Source: Pseudomonas sp. ATCC 13867 (GTDB lineage Bacteria > Pseudomonadota > Gammaproteobacteria > Pseudomonadales > Pseudomonadaceae). Taken from it: DNA of 64,000 nucleotides. Positions within the stretch are counted from its first letter, which is position 1; each line of letters begins with the position of its first letter. The notes under the pieces are model-generated. The model had not been told where the DNA came from. It saw only the letters and a list, made by a program, of their open reading frames with translations, and did no database searches. The stretch covers positions 5,029,001 through 5,093,000 of the forward strand of contig NC_020829.1 in NCBI RefSeq assembly GCF_000349845.1, read 5' to 3'. Shown piece after piece: positions 21,939 through 29,398 of the stretch. Position numbers and translations under genes: made by a program.

Positions 21939-23216
21939 ATGAAACTGGAAACCCTGGCCATCCACGCCGGCTACAGCCCCGACCCGACCACCAAGGCCGT
22001 AGCCGTGCCGATCTACCAGACCACCTCCTACGCCTTCGACGACACCCAGCACGGCGCCGACCTGTTCGACCTCAAGGTCGCCGGCAACATCTACACGCGC
22101 ATCATGAACCCCACCAACGCGGTGCTGGAGGAGCGCGTGGCGGCACTGGAAGGCGGCGTCGGCGCGCTGGCCGTGGCCTCGGGCATGGCCGCCATCACCT
22201 ACGCCATCCAGACCGTGGCCGAAGCCGGCGACAACATTGTCTCGGTGGCCAAGCTCTACGGCGGCACCTACAACCTGTTCGCCCATACCCTGCCGCGCTT
22301 CGGCATCCAGACCCGCTTCGCGCCCCATGACGACATCACCGCCCTCGAAGCCCTGATCGACGAGCGCACCAAAGCGGTGTTCTGCGAATCCATCGGCAAC
22401 CCGGCGGGCAACATCGTCGACCTCCAGGCCCTGGCCGACGCCGCGCATCGCCACGGCGTGCCGCTGATCGTCGACAATACCGTCGCCACGCCAATCCTCT
22501 GCCGACCCTTCGAGCACGGCGCCGACATCGTGGTCCATGCCCTGACCAAATACATCGGCGGCCACGGCACCAGCATCGGCGGCATGGTCGTGGACTCCGG
22601 CAAATTCCCCTGGGCCGAGAACAAGGCGCGCTTCCCGCTGCTCAACACGCCGGATGCGTCCTACCACGGCGTCACCTACACCGAAGCCTTCGGCCCCGCG
22701 GCCTTCATCGGCCGCTGCCGCGTGGTGCCGCTGCGCAACACCGGCGCCGCGCTCTCCCCGTTCAACGCCTTCCTCATCCTGCAGGGCCTGGAAACCCTGG
22801 CGCTGCGCATGGAGCGCCATTGCGACAACGCCCTGAAGGTCGCGCAGTACCTCAAGCAGCACCCGCAGGTGAGCTGGGTGAAGTACGCGGGGCTGCCGGA
22901 TCACCCTGAACACCCCCTGGCCCAGCGCTACATGGGCGGCCAGCCGGCATCGATCCTCTCCTTCGGCATCAAGGGTGGGCAGGAGGCCGGTGCGCGCTTC
23001 ATCGACGCGCTGAAGCTGGTGGTGCGCCTGGTCAACATCGGCGATGCCAAGTCCCTGGCCTGCCACCCGGCCTCCACCACCCACCGCCAGCTCAACGACG
23101 AGGAACTGGAGAAGGCCGGCGTGCCGCGCGACATGGTGCGCCTGTCCATCGGCATCGAGCACATCGACGACATCCTCGCCGACCTCGCCCAGTCGCTGCA
23201 GGCCTCCGAGGGCTGA
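21939..23216 (+). CDS. metY: O-acetylhomoserine sulfhydrylase
   Basis: A 425-residue PLP enzyme of the Cys/Met metabolism family that makes homocysteine from O-acetylhomoserine and sulfide (direct sulfhydrylation). The PLP-lysine region is HALTKYIGGHGTSIGG. The N-terminus MKLETLAIHAGYSPDPTTKA and substrate loop TTSYAFDDTQHGADLF are typical of the MetY rather than the MetB/MetC branch, and the length (about 425) also fits MetY. Recycling and use of homocysteine/methionine links it to sahR-metK further along. A weak AGGA precedes the ATG. A separate transcript from selO is likely (114-bp gap with a small hairpin). Confidence 0.93.
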   Translation: MKLETLAIHAGYSPDPTTKAVAVPIYQTTSYAFDDTQHGADLFDLKVAGNIYTRIMNPTNAVLEERVAALEGGVGALAVASGMAAITYAIQTVAEAGDNIVSVAKLYGGTYNLFAHTLPRFGIQTRFAPHDDITALEALIDERTKAVFCESIGNPAGNIVDLQALADAAHRHGVPLIVDNTVATPILCRPFEHGADIVVHALTKYIGGHGTSIGGMVVDSGKFPWAENKARFPLLNTPDASYHGVTYTEAFGPAAFIGRCRVVPLRNTGAALSPFNAFLILQGLETLALRMERHCDNALKVAQYLKQHPQVSWVKYAGLPDHPEHPLAQRYMGGQPASILSFGIKGGQEAGARFIDALKLVVRLVNIGDAKSLACHPASTTHRQLNDEELEKAGVPRDMVRLSIGIEHIDDILADLAQSLQASEG

Positions 23217-23339
23217 TGACCAGCGGCGCGCGCCGGCAGCGTGGATGTTTTCGCAGGATGGCGTGGAGCGAAGCGACACCCATCGCGGCGGATAACGCTA
23301 CGCGTTATTCGCCCTACGGACTGTGAGCGGTTGCTTTTC

Positions 23340-23431
23340 GTAGGAGCGAGCTTGCTCGCGAACAGAATTATCCAGCCGCATCGGTTCTGGACGGTTCGCG
23401 AGCAAGGACTGGGCGTCCCCCTCGGTCCTAC
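23340..23431. repeat. REPIN with a variant right arm
   Basis: The left REP is 23340-23362 (GTAGGAGCGAGC...). The right arm, 23395-23431, starts TTCGCGAGCAAGG but continues GACTGGGCGTCCCCCTCGGT before CCTAC. The same 37-bp variant arm is at 30885-30921, so it is a subfamily rather than a single mutation. Confidence 0.8.
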
Positions 23432-23538
23432 AGGTTGTCGGCAAACACCTGTGCTTTCCTGTCCGCGTAAATTCCGCCGCGCTGGATTTCGCGGACAAGC
23501 TCCGCTTGTATGGCATTGGGGTAGGAACCTGTCGGGGG

Positions 23539-23602
23539 CCGGATGATGAGGCAAGACCTTTTGGGGTATTGGCCAAAATAGACTCGCCCGAAGGGGCGAG
23601 AC
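23539..23602. repeat. Diverged copy of a structured dispersed repeat
   Basis: It aligns with 31133-31204 (CCGGATG, GGCAAGACCTTT, a central hairpin, ACTCGCCCGA-GGGGCG). The central hairpin is kept although its sequence differs: TTTTGG/CCAAAA here against GTTACTTTGG/CCAAAGTAAC there. Confidence 0.6.
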
Positions 23603-23760
23603 AAAAGCCATCCAACTCGAATAGCGAGCCCCCATAGACGCCAGAACCATGCCGGGTGGCATATCCCGCGGATCAGTCGACCGAAGAACCGGATGCTCCT
23701 CGCAGTTGATTATTCACAAGCAAGCCTCCACCTTGGCCTCATAGCCTCTGGAGCCCCAGC

Positions 23761-24195
23761 ATGTCCGATTCCCTGATCATCCCCTGCCCGAACTGCAACG
23801 GTCTCAACCGCGTCCCCGCCGAGCGCCTGGGCGATGCGCCGCGCTGCGGCCGCTGCCAGTCGGCGGTCATCGTCGACCATCCCTTCGAGCTGAATGAAGC
23901 CAGCTTCGCCGCCCAGGCCAAGGGCGACCTGCCGCTGCTGGTGGACGTCTGGGCCGACTGGTGCGGCCCGTGCAAGGCCTTCGCGCCGGTGTTCGAGCAG
24001 GCCGCCGCACGCCTGTCAGGCAAGGTGCGCCTGGCCAAGCTGGACAGCGACGCCAACCCGAACCTCTCCACACGCCTGGGCATCCGCTCGATTCCCAGCC
24101 TGATCCTGCTGCGCAACGGCCAGGAAGTCGCGCGCCAGAGCGGCGCCATGCCACTGCCACAGTTGCTGGACTGGCTATCGCGCAACGGTATCTGA
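23761..24195 (+). CDS. trxC: Thioredoxin 2 (zinc-binding thioredoxin)
   Basis: The 144-residue protein is a cytoplasmic disulfide reductase with an N-terminal zinc ribbon (C9-x2-C12 and C29-x2-C32) and a thioredoxin domain with WCGPC (C68, C71). That combination defines TrxC rather than TrxA. GGAG stands 8 bases before the ATG. It is monocistronic in appearance, followed by a 103-bp gap with its own promoter candidate for the next gene. No OxyR site was recognised. Confidence 0.95.
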   Translation: MSDSLIIPCPNCNGLNRVPAERLGDAPRCGRCQSAVIVDHPFELNEASFAAQAKGDLPLLVDVWADWCGPCKAFAPVFEQAAARLSGKVRLAKLDSDANPNLSTRLGIRSIPSLILLRNGQEVARQSGAMPLPQLLDWLSRNGI

Positions 24196-24234
24196 AGCCT
24201 CGCCCCTGAGCGTTCCGGTCAATCCGCGCGGTCA

Positions 24235-24262
24235 TTGCCAGGCCGCGCGGCGCAGCTAACCT
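24235..24262 (+). promoter_or_regulatory. Possible sigma-70 promoter of the thioesterase gene
   Basis: TTGCCA (24235-24240), a 16-bp spacer and TAACCT (24257-24262), 36 nt before the start codon. Both hexamers are imperfect. Confidence 0.35.
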
Positions 24263-24298
24263 TGGGCAGACGACAAACAGGCGAACCGGAGCGCACCC

Positions 24299-24742
24299 AT
24301 GCCTTATCCCGAAGAGTTCATCCGTCAGCTCACCGAAGAACACATCGCCTTCGTCAAGCGCACCGGCCTCAAGGCCGAAGTGCTGGAGCCGGGCCACGTG
24401 CGCCTGCGCATGCCGCTCAAGGGCAACGAGAACCACATCCACAACATGTACGCCGGCGCCTTGTTCACCGTGGCGGAACTGCCCGGTGGCATCCTGATGC
24501 TGACCAGCTTCGATGCGCGGCACTACTACCCCATCGTCAAGGAAGCCGGCCTGCGCTTCCTGCGCCCCGCCGCCAGCGACATCACCGTCGACGCCTGGCT
24601 CAGCGAGGAAGAAATCCAGCGCATCGCCGAAGAGGCGACCCACAACGGCAAGTCCGACTTCGTCCTCGACCTGCAACTCAAGGATAAAGACGGCACCGTC
24701 GTTGCCGAGAGCCACGCCATCTATCAGTTGCGCAGCCGCTGA
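24299..24742 (+). CDS. Hotdog-fold thioesterase-like protein (YiiD C-terminal/PaaI type)
   Basis: The 147-residue protein resembles the hotdog-fold thioesterase family. Residues 50-110 contain HIHNMYAGALFTVAELPGG, the helix with the catalytic-side Asn/Glu typical of YiiD-C/DUF4442 proteins, followed by the beta strands LRFLRPAASDITVDAWL and VLDLQLKDKDGTVVAES. The substrate is unknown. GGAG eight bases upstream fixes the ATG at 24299. Its neighbours (trxC, usp) suggest general stress physiology but do not give a pathway. Confidence 0.75.
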   Translation: MPYPEEFIRQLTEEHIAFVKRTGLKAEVLEPGHVRLRMPLKGNENHIHNMYAGALFTVAELPGGILMLTSFDARHYYPIVKEAGLRFLRPAASDITVDAWLSEEEIQRIAEEATHNGKSDFVLDLQLKDKDGTVVAESHAIYQLRSR

Positions 24743-24752
24743 CGACAAGCCG

Positions 24753-24766
24753 TTGCCTTGTATCAA
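24753..24766 (+). promoter_or_regulatory. Candidate Anr/FNR box upstream of the universal stress gene
   Basis: TTGCCTTGTATCAA matches the Pseudomonas Anr consensus TTGAC-N4-ATCAA at 9 of 10 defined positions. It is 54 bp before the ATG of the universal stress protein. No strong -10 was found at the expected distance. Confidence 0.45.
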
Positions 24767-24819
24767 GGTGAAATTTCCTACGTGGCGCGACAGTGGATGC
24801 GCCACAGAGGGAAGCCACC

Positions 24820-25626
24820 ATGTACAGGAACCTGCTCGTCGCCCACGACCTCAGCGTAGAAGCGGACATCGCGGTACGCCGCGCCGCCCAACTGGCCCGC
24901 CAGCACGGTGCGCACGTCACCTTGCTGCATGTGATCGAGGAGTATTTCCCCGACCGCATGATGGACACCGTCCGTGAGGCTGCCGAGGTCGCGCTGCGCG
25001 ACGCCGCGGTGGCCAACGCCATCGCCGACTATCAGTTGCTGATCCGCCAGGGCCGCGCCGCGACCACCGTTACCCAGGCGGCGCAGGAGCTCAAGACCGA
25101 CCTGCTGCTGATCGGTGCGCATCACCAGCAACTACTTGAGCGTTTCGACGGCACCACCCTGGAGCGCATCGCCCGCCATTGCCGCACGCCGATCCTGCTG
25201 GCAGTGGACGAGTCCGCCGTGCCCTACGCCAGGGCGCTGGCCGGCCTGGACCTGTCCCTGTGCGCCTGCCAGGCCTGGCGTGCCGGTTACCGGCTGCTGC
25301 CGACCGACGCCGCGCTGCTGGCGCTCAACGCCTATCAGCCAGGCAAGACCGACCGCGCCGACGAACATCTGGAAACCCAGCGCGCGCTGCTGCGCCAGAC
25401 GCTACAGGACGAGCGCACGCAGTTGCCGGCCGAAGGGCCGCAGTTGCTCTGTGCGGTGCAACCGGGAAACTTCCAGCAGGCGCTGGAAACCGCCCTGAAG
25501 GAATGGATGCCGGACCTGCTGGTCCTCGGCAGCCGCAGCCGGGGCGCCATCGAGCAGGCCATGCTCGGCAGCTCGACCCGCTATTTCCTGCGCCGACCAC
25601 CGTGCGACATCCTCATTTCGCAATGA
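24820..25626 (+). CDS. Tandem universal stress protein
   Basis: The 268-residue protein carries two UspA domains. The first (about 1-130) starts MYRNLLVAHDLSVEADIAVR and contains DLLLIGAHHQQ. The second ends with the ATP-binding signature LVLGSRSRGAIEQAMLGSST followed by the usual DIL. Such proteins help survival under starvation or anaerobiosis. The chosen ATG 24820 has AGAGGGAAG in front of it, and nine extra upstream residues are unlikely. A possible Anr box stands upstream. Convergent with the ParA gene, 52 bp apart. Confidence 0.9.
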   Translation: MYRNLLVAHDLSVEADIAVRRAAQLARQHGAHVTLLHVIEEYFPDRMMDTVREAAEVALRDAAVANAIADYQLLIRQGRAATTVTQAAQELKTDLLLIGAHHQQLLERFDGTTLERIARHCRTPILLAVDESAVPYARALAGLDLSLCACQAWRAGYRLLPTDAALLALNAYQPGKTDRADEHLETQRALLRQTLQDERTQLPAEGPQLLCAVQPGNFQQALETALKEWMPDLLVLGSRSRGAIEQAMLGSSTRYFLRRPPCDILISQ

Positions 25627-25678
25627 GGCGGCACTGCGCACGCTCCCGGGCCGGAAGCGCCGCTCGACCGTCAGGACA

Positions 25679-26446
25679 TCAGGCTTCCAGCAGGTTGTGC
25701 AGCTCGACGAACTGCTGGGTCAGCTTGTGCCGCGGCTCCAGGAAGATCAGCGGAGTGCACGCCTGGTGCGACTCGCGCATCTTCACCGAGCTCATCAGGT
25801 AGACCGGCAGCACCGGCAGTTCCTCCTCGACCAGTTCATCCAGCAACTGCTGCGGCAGGGTGGCACGCGGCTGGAACTGGTTGACCACGATGCCTTCGAC
25901 TTCCAGGTCTTCGTTGTGGTCTTCCTTCAGTTCCTCGATCTCCTGCAGCAGCCCGTACAGCGCCTGGCGGGAAAAACTGTCGCAATCGAAGGGAATCAGG
26001 CAGCGATCGGCGGCTATCAGAGCCGAAACCGTGTAGAAGTTCAGCGCCGGCGGGGTATCCAGGTAGATCCGATCGTAGTCGTCGGCCAGTTCGTCCAGCA
26101 GTTTGCGCAGCTTGTTGATCTTGTGCTTCTGCTCGAGCTTGGGCTGCAGGTCGGCCAGTTCCGGGCTCGCGGTGACGATATGCAGGTTGTCGAACGGAGT
26201 TTCGTAGATATCGACCTTGCCCTTGCGGCTGAAGGGGCCGGACGCGAGGGTCTGCTTGAAGAAATCGGCGATTCCCACCGGCAGGTCCTCGCCGGTCAGG
26301 CCGGTGAGGTAGTGGGTCGAGTTGGCCTGGGCATCCAGGTCCACCAGCAGCGTGCGATACCCCTCCGCCGCGCTGACCGCCGCCAGGTTGCAAGCGATGC
26401 TCGACTTGCCCACTCCACCTTTCTGATTGAACACCACGCGCCGCAT
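25679..26446 (-). CDS. Orphan ParA-family ATPase
   Basis: The 255-residue protein is a ParA/MinD-type ATPase. The deviant Walker A motif is KGGVGKSS (residues 9-16 in [20 protein letters not shown]), with Walker A' [15 protein letters not shown] and [13 protein letters not shown]. There is no parB or parS-like partner beside it, and the chromosomal parAB normally lies near the origin. It therefore probably positions or regulates another cargo. A longer open frame that runs through to 27460 is an artefact of GC-rich DNA; the ParA start at 26446 matches the family N-terminus. The function is not known. Confidence 0.88.
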   Translation of the reverse strand: MRRVVFNQKGGVGKSSIACNLAAVSAAEGYRTLLVDLDAQANSTHYLTGLTGEDLPVGIADFFKQTLASGPFSRKGKVDIYETPFDNLHIVTASPELADLQPKLEQKHKINKLRKLLDELADDYDRIYLDTPPALNFYTVSALIAADRCLIPFDCDSFSRQALYGLLQEIEELKEDHNEDLEVEGIVVNQFQPRATLPQQLLDELVEEELPVLPVYLMSSVKMRESHQACTPLIFLEPRHKLTQQFVELHNLLEA

Positions 26447-26526
26447 GAGCCTGCCTCCGGAAGCCATTCGAGTGCTCCGGATTCTATGCAATGCCCATGA
26501 CAACGGCGAGCCCTCCGTCGAACGGT

Positions 26527-27435
26527 TCAGCCATCCGCGCGCAAGGCGGCTACCTCGCGGGTCAGCAGGTCGATGAAGGACTGCGCCAGCGGCGAGCGTT
26601 CGTCGCGCCGGCGCACCAGCCAGACCGAGCTGGTCGCCCCCGGATCGAGCAGCGTGCGGTAGACCACACCGTCCACCCGCGTACGGCGGAACGAGGCCGG
26701 CAGCATGCTGACGCCCAGCCCGGCGGCCACCAGGCCGATGATGGTCATCGCCTCGCCGGCCTCCTGGGCGATGCGCGGGCTGAAGCCGGCCTGCCGCGAC
26801 AGGGCGAGCAACTGGGCGTAGAGGCCGGTGCCGTAGTTGCGGGGGAAGAACACGAAAGGCTCGTCTGCCAGCGCGGCGATCTCCAGGCCGTCCTGGCTGG
26901 ACTCGGCCAGCGGGTGGTCGGCGCGCAGCACCGCCACCAGCGGCTCGCTGAACAGCTCCACCGCCTCCAGGGTCTCCGGCAGCGGCACCGGCCGGATCAG
27001 GCCAACCTGTACACGCTCCTCCAGCAACGCCTGGACGGCCTGGCCGCTGCTCAGTTCCTGCAGATCCAGGTGGACATCCGGATAGGCCTGGCGGAAGGCC
27101 AGGATGCTGCGCGGAAGGGTCGAGGTGAAGGGGGCGGAGGCAGTGAAGCCGATCTTCAGTTCGCCGAGTTCGCCCTGGTGCGCCCGGCGCGCCAGCAGCA
27201 CCGCACGATCGACCTGCTGCAGCACCAGCCGCGTCTCGGCGAGGAACAGTTGCCCCGCCTCGGTGAGCGCCACGCGGCGGTTGGTACGCTCCAGCAGGCG
27301 CGCACCGATCTCTTCTTCCAGCGCCTGGATCTGCTGGCTCAGCGGCGGCTGGGAAATCCCCAGTTGCTCGGCGGCGCGCCCGAAGTGCAGCTCTTCGGCC
27401 ACGGCGATGAAGTAACGCAGGTGTCGCAGTTCCAT
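26527..27435 (-). CDS. LysR-family transcriptional regulator
   Basis: A 302-residue LysR regulator: N-terminal winged helix ([40 protein letters not shown]) and a C-terminal co-inducer domain (about 90-295). It is divergent from the MFS transporter at 27770, the usual arrangement for a regulator and its target. A T-N11-A type palindrome lies between them at 27600. The effector is unknown. The start ATG 27435 is used; the in-frame extension to 27537 is translated REP sequence. Confidence 0.92.
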   Translation of the reverse strand: MELRHLRYFIAVAEELHFGRAAEQLGISQPPLSQQIQALEEEIGARLLERTNRRVALTEAGQLFLAETRLVLQQVDRAVLLARRAHQGELGELKIGFTASAPFTSTLPRSILAFRQAYPDVHLDLQELSSGQAVQALLEERVQVGLIRPVPLPETLEAVELFSEPLVAVLRADHPLAESSQDGLEIAALADEPFVFFPRNYGTGLYAQLLALSRQAGFSPRIAQEAGEAMTIIGLVAAGLGVSMLPASFRRTRVDGVVYRTLLDPGATSSVWLVRRRDERSPLAQSFIDLLTREVAALRADG

Positions 27436-27463
27436 GAAGCCCTCGCTGAAGTGTCGGCACTCA

Positions 27464-27528
27464 GTAGGAGCGGACTCTGTCCGCGATCGGCTGGGTGCCG
27501 TGCGGTTCGCGAGCAGGCTCGCTCCTAC
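27464..27528. repeat. REPIN between the LysR gene and its operator
   Basis: Left arm 27464-27486 (GTAGGAGCGGACTCTGTCC...), right arm 27506-27528 (TTCGCGAGCAGGCTCGCTCC...). The two arms come from different REP subtypes. Confidence 0.8.
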
Positions 27529-27549
27529 AAGGAGCACCGCCGCCGAACT

Positions 27550-27572
27550 GCAGGAGCGAGCTTGCTCGCGAA
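27550..27572 (+). repeat. Single REP
   Basis: GCAGGAGCGAGCTTGCTCGC followed by GAA, one unit without a facing partner, 28 bp from the LysR palindrome. Confidence 0.8.
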
Positions 27573-27599
27573 CCTGTTCAAGCAGCGTGACTCCGTCAG

Positions 27600-27618
27600 T
27601 GATTCGTAAAACGAATCA
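27600..27618. promoter_or_regulatory. LysR-type operator palindrome
   Basis: TGATTCGT-AAA-ACGAATCA is a perfect 8-bp inverted repeat containing TTCGTAAAACGAA, which fits the T-N11-A LysR box. It is the likely binding site of the regulator encoded at 26527-27435, controlling the MFS gene and itself. Confidence 0.65.
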
Positions 27619-27769
27619 AACGTGTCGATTAATATATTGGAAATAATAAAGCCCGCTCCTTATCCTTTCCACACAAGCCCAATAACGACTACCAACCTGC
27701 TCCTTGCCTGGCCGCGCGGGCCCTTGCCGCCACTCCAGGCGCTCTGCTGTCGCCTATCCGAGGTGTGTC

Positions 27770-29155
27770 GTGAGTCAACCTGCCCTGCGGGCTTTGCGGG
27801 AAGAACCTTCCATTGCGGCCAAGCCGGCTGTCGTACAAGAGCCATCGGCCGCGAACGATCCAGCCGACCTGTCGCCTGGTCTACTGATGGGCGCGCGCGA
27901 AGCCAACGGCGACATGGCGCGCGTCGTCGAAGAGATCGAAACCTACATCGAGAAAGGCACCCCGGAATTCATGCGCACGTCGCTTGCGCTGTTCTCCGGC
28001 GGCTTCGCTACCTTCGCCCTGCTCTACTGCGTGCAGCCGATGATGCCGGTGCTGTCCAAAGCCTTCAGCCTGACCGCCGCGCAGAGCAGCCTGGTGCTGT
28101 CGATCTCGACCATCACCATGGCGTTCGGCCTGTTGGTCACCGGGCCGATCTCCGACGCCATCGGGCGCAAGTCGATCATGGTCGCCTCGCTGATCCTCGC
28201 CGCCCTGTTCACCCTCGGCAGCGCGGTGATGCCGACCTGGCACGGCGTCCTGCTGATGCGCGCGCTGCTCGGCCTGGCTCTCAGCGGCCTGGCGGCGGTG
28301 GGGATGACCTACCTCGCCGAGGAAATCCACCCGCAGCACATCGGCCTGTCCATGGGGCTGTACATCGGCGGCAACGCCATCGGTGGCATGAGCGGCCGGC
28401 TGATCAGCGGCGTGCTGGTGGACTACGTGAACTGGCATGTGGCGCTGGCCACGCTGGGTGTGCTCGCCCTGGCCGCAGCGTTGCTGTTCTGGCGCATCCT
28501 CCCCGAGTCGAGGAACTTCCGCCCGGCGCCGCTCAGACCGCGCCAGTTGGCCGAAGGCTTCCGCGGCCATCTCCGTGATGCCGGCCTGCCCTGGCTGTTC
28601 CTCGTGGGCTTCCTGCTGATGGGCGCCTTCGTCACCCTGTTCAATTACATCGGCTACCGTCTGCTGGCCGATCCGTATCACTTGAGCCAGGCACTGGTCG
28701 GCGTGCTGTCGGTGGTCTACCTGTCGGGCATCTACAGCTCGGCGTGGGTCGGCTCCCTGGCGGATCGCCTGGGCCGGCGCAAGGTGCTCTGGGCGATGAT
28801 CGCGCTGATGCTCGGCGGCGTGCTGGTCACCCTGTTGCAACCGCTGGCCCTGGTACTGGTCGGCCTGCTGGTGTTCACCTTCGGCTTCTTCGGCGCGCAT
28901 TCGGTGGCCAGCAGCTGGATCGGCCGTCGTGCCCTGAAGGCCAAGGGCCAGGCGTCGTCGCTGTACCTGTTCTGCTACTACACCGGCTCCAGCGTCGCCG
29001 GCACCGCTGGCGGCCTGTTCTGGCACCAGTACGGCTGGAACGGCGTGGGCCTGTTCATCGCCAGCCTGCTGGGCATCGGCCTGCTGGTGGCCCTGCACCT
29101 GGCGCGCCTGCCAGTGTTACCGCGCGACCTGCCTGCGCTCAACAAGGCTGGGTAG
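27770..29155 (+). CDS. MFS transporter
   Basis: The 461-residue protein has a hydrophilic N-terminal tail of about 60-65 residues, then 12 membrane helices. The MFS loop signature GPISDAIGRKSIMVA follows TM2, and GSLADRLGRRKVLW is the matching loop in the second half. It resembles the YnfM-like efflux/arabinose-permease branch. The substrate is unknown. The start is GTG at 27770 (MSQPALRALREEPS) with GAGG at 27760-27763. The open frame upstream has no SD. It is divergent from, and probably regulated by, the LysR protein. Confidence 0.85.
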   Translation: MSQPALRALREEPSIAAKPAVVQEPSAANDPADLSPGLLMGAREANGDMARVVEEIETYIEKGTPEFMRTSLALFSGGFATFALLYCVQPMMPVLSKAFSLTAAQSSLVLSISTITMAFGLLVTGPISDAIGRKSIMVASLILAALFTLGSAVMPTWHGVLLMRALLGLALSGLAAVGMTYLAEEIHPQHIGLSMGLYIGGNAIGGMSGRLISGVLVDYVNWHVALATLGVLALAAALLFWRILPESRNFRPAPLRPRQLAEGFRGHLRDAGLPWLFLVGFLLMGAFVTLFNYIGYRLLADPYHLSQALVGVLSVVYLSGIYSSAWVGSLADRLGRRKVLWAMIALMLGGVLVTLLQPLALVLVGLLVFTFGFFGAHSVASSWIGRRALKAKGQASSLYLFCYYTGSSVAGTAGGLFWHQYGWNGVGLFIASLLGIGLLVALHLARLPVLPRDLPALNKAG

Positions 29156-29272
29156 TTTCTACACACAAGATAATCTGCATGCCTAAAAACGACATGGAAC
29201 GGTCGTACAAAGACATTTATCTCAGATCCGACAGCGCCTGCCAGGCGGGCGTTGTGGGATAAATTCCCAACC

Positions 29273-29288
29273 TACGACTTAAGTCGTA
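29273..29288. promoter_or_regulatory. 16-bp perfect palindrome upstream of the permease
   Basis: TACGACTTAAGTCGTA is fully self-complementary and ends 8 bp before the sigma-54 promoter. A half-site ACGACTT recurs downstream of the promoter (29326-29332). It is probably an operator. The regulator is unknown. Confidence 0.5.
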
Positions 29289-29296
29289 ACAGAATG

Positions 29297-29312
29297 TGGC
29301 GCGATCCTTGCG
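29297..29312 (+). promoter_or_regulatory. Sigma-54 promoter of the amino-acid permease
   Basis: TGGCGCGATCCTTGCG has the -24 GG and -12 GC separated by exactly 10 bp and differs little from TGGCAC-N5-TTGCA. Transcription would start near 29322, giving a leader of about 77 nt to the ATG at 29399. Confidence 0.65.
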
Positions 29313-29398
29313 TTCATTATGTCGAACGACTTGTTGGAATCCTGAAACGGACCTCGACTCCCGCAGTACGCAATTCCCTCCGTAGTTGTAGGTAAAGC

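Larger units (their letters stand above)
23217..23760. other. Gene-free stretch between metY and trxC, built largely of repeats
   Basis: No supported gene. From left to right it holds a palindrome GGCGGATAACGC/GCGTTATTCGCC (23287-23298 with 23302-23313), a REPIN (23340-23431), and a diverged copy of the structured repeat seen at 31133 (23539-23602). The trxC promoter region follows. Open frames here mostly translate REP sequence (peptides such as GASLLANR) and were ignored. Confidence 0.7.
27436..27769. other. LysR/MFS divergent region: REPs, operator, MFS leader
   Basis: No gene. Contents: a REPIN (27464-27528), a single REP (27550-27572), the LysR-type palindrome (27600-27618), an AT-rich stretch (27627-27650) that probably contains the MFS promoter, and the leader to the GTG at 27770. 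Confidence 0.7.

Noticed and set aside
25679..27460. ParA gene extended to 593 codons
   Set aside because: The extra N-terminal part is arginine/alanine-rich translation of LysR DNA in another frame; the family start is at 26446.
27642..27649. AATAATAA as a Crc/Hfq (CA) motif in the MFS leader
   Set aside because: It is over 100 nt from the start codon and may be part of the promoter; one short motif is not enough.
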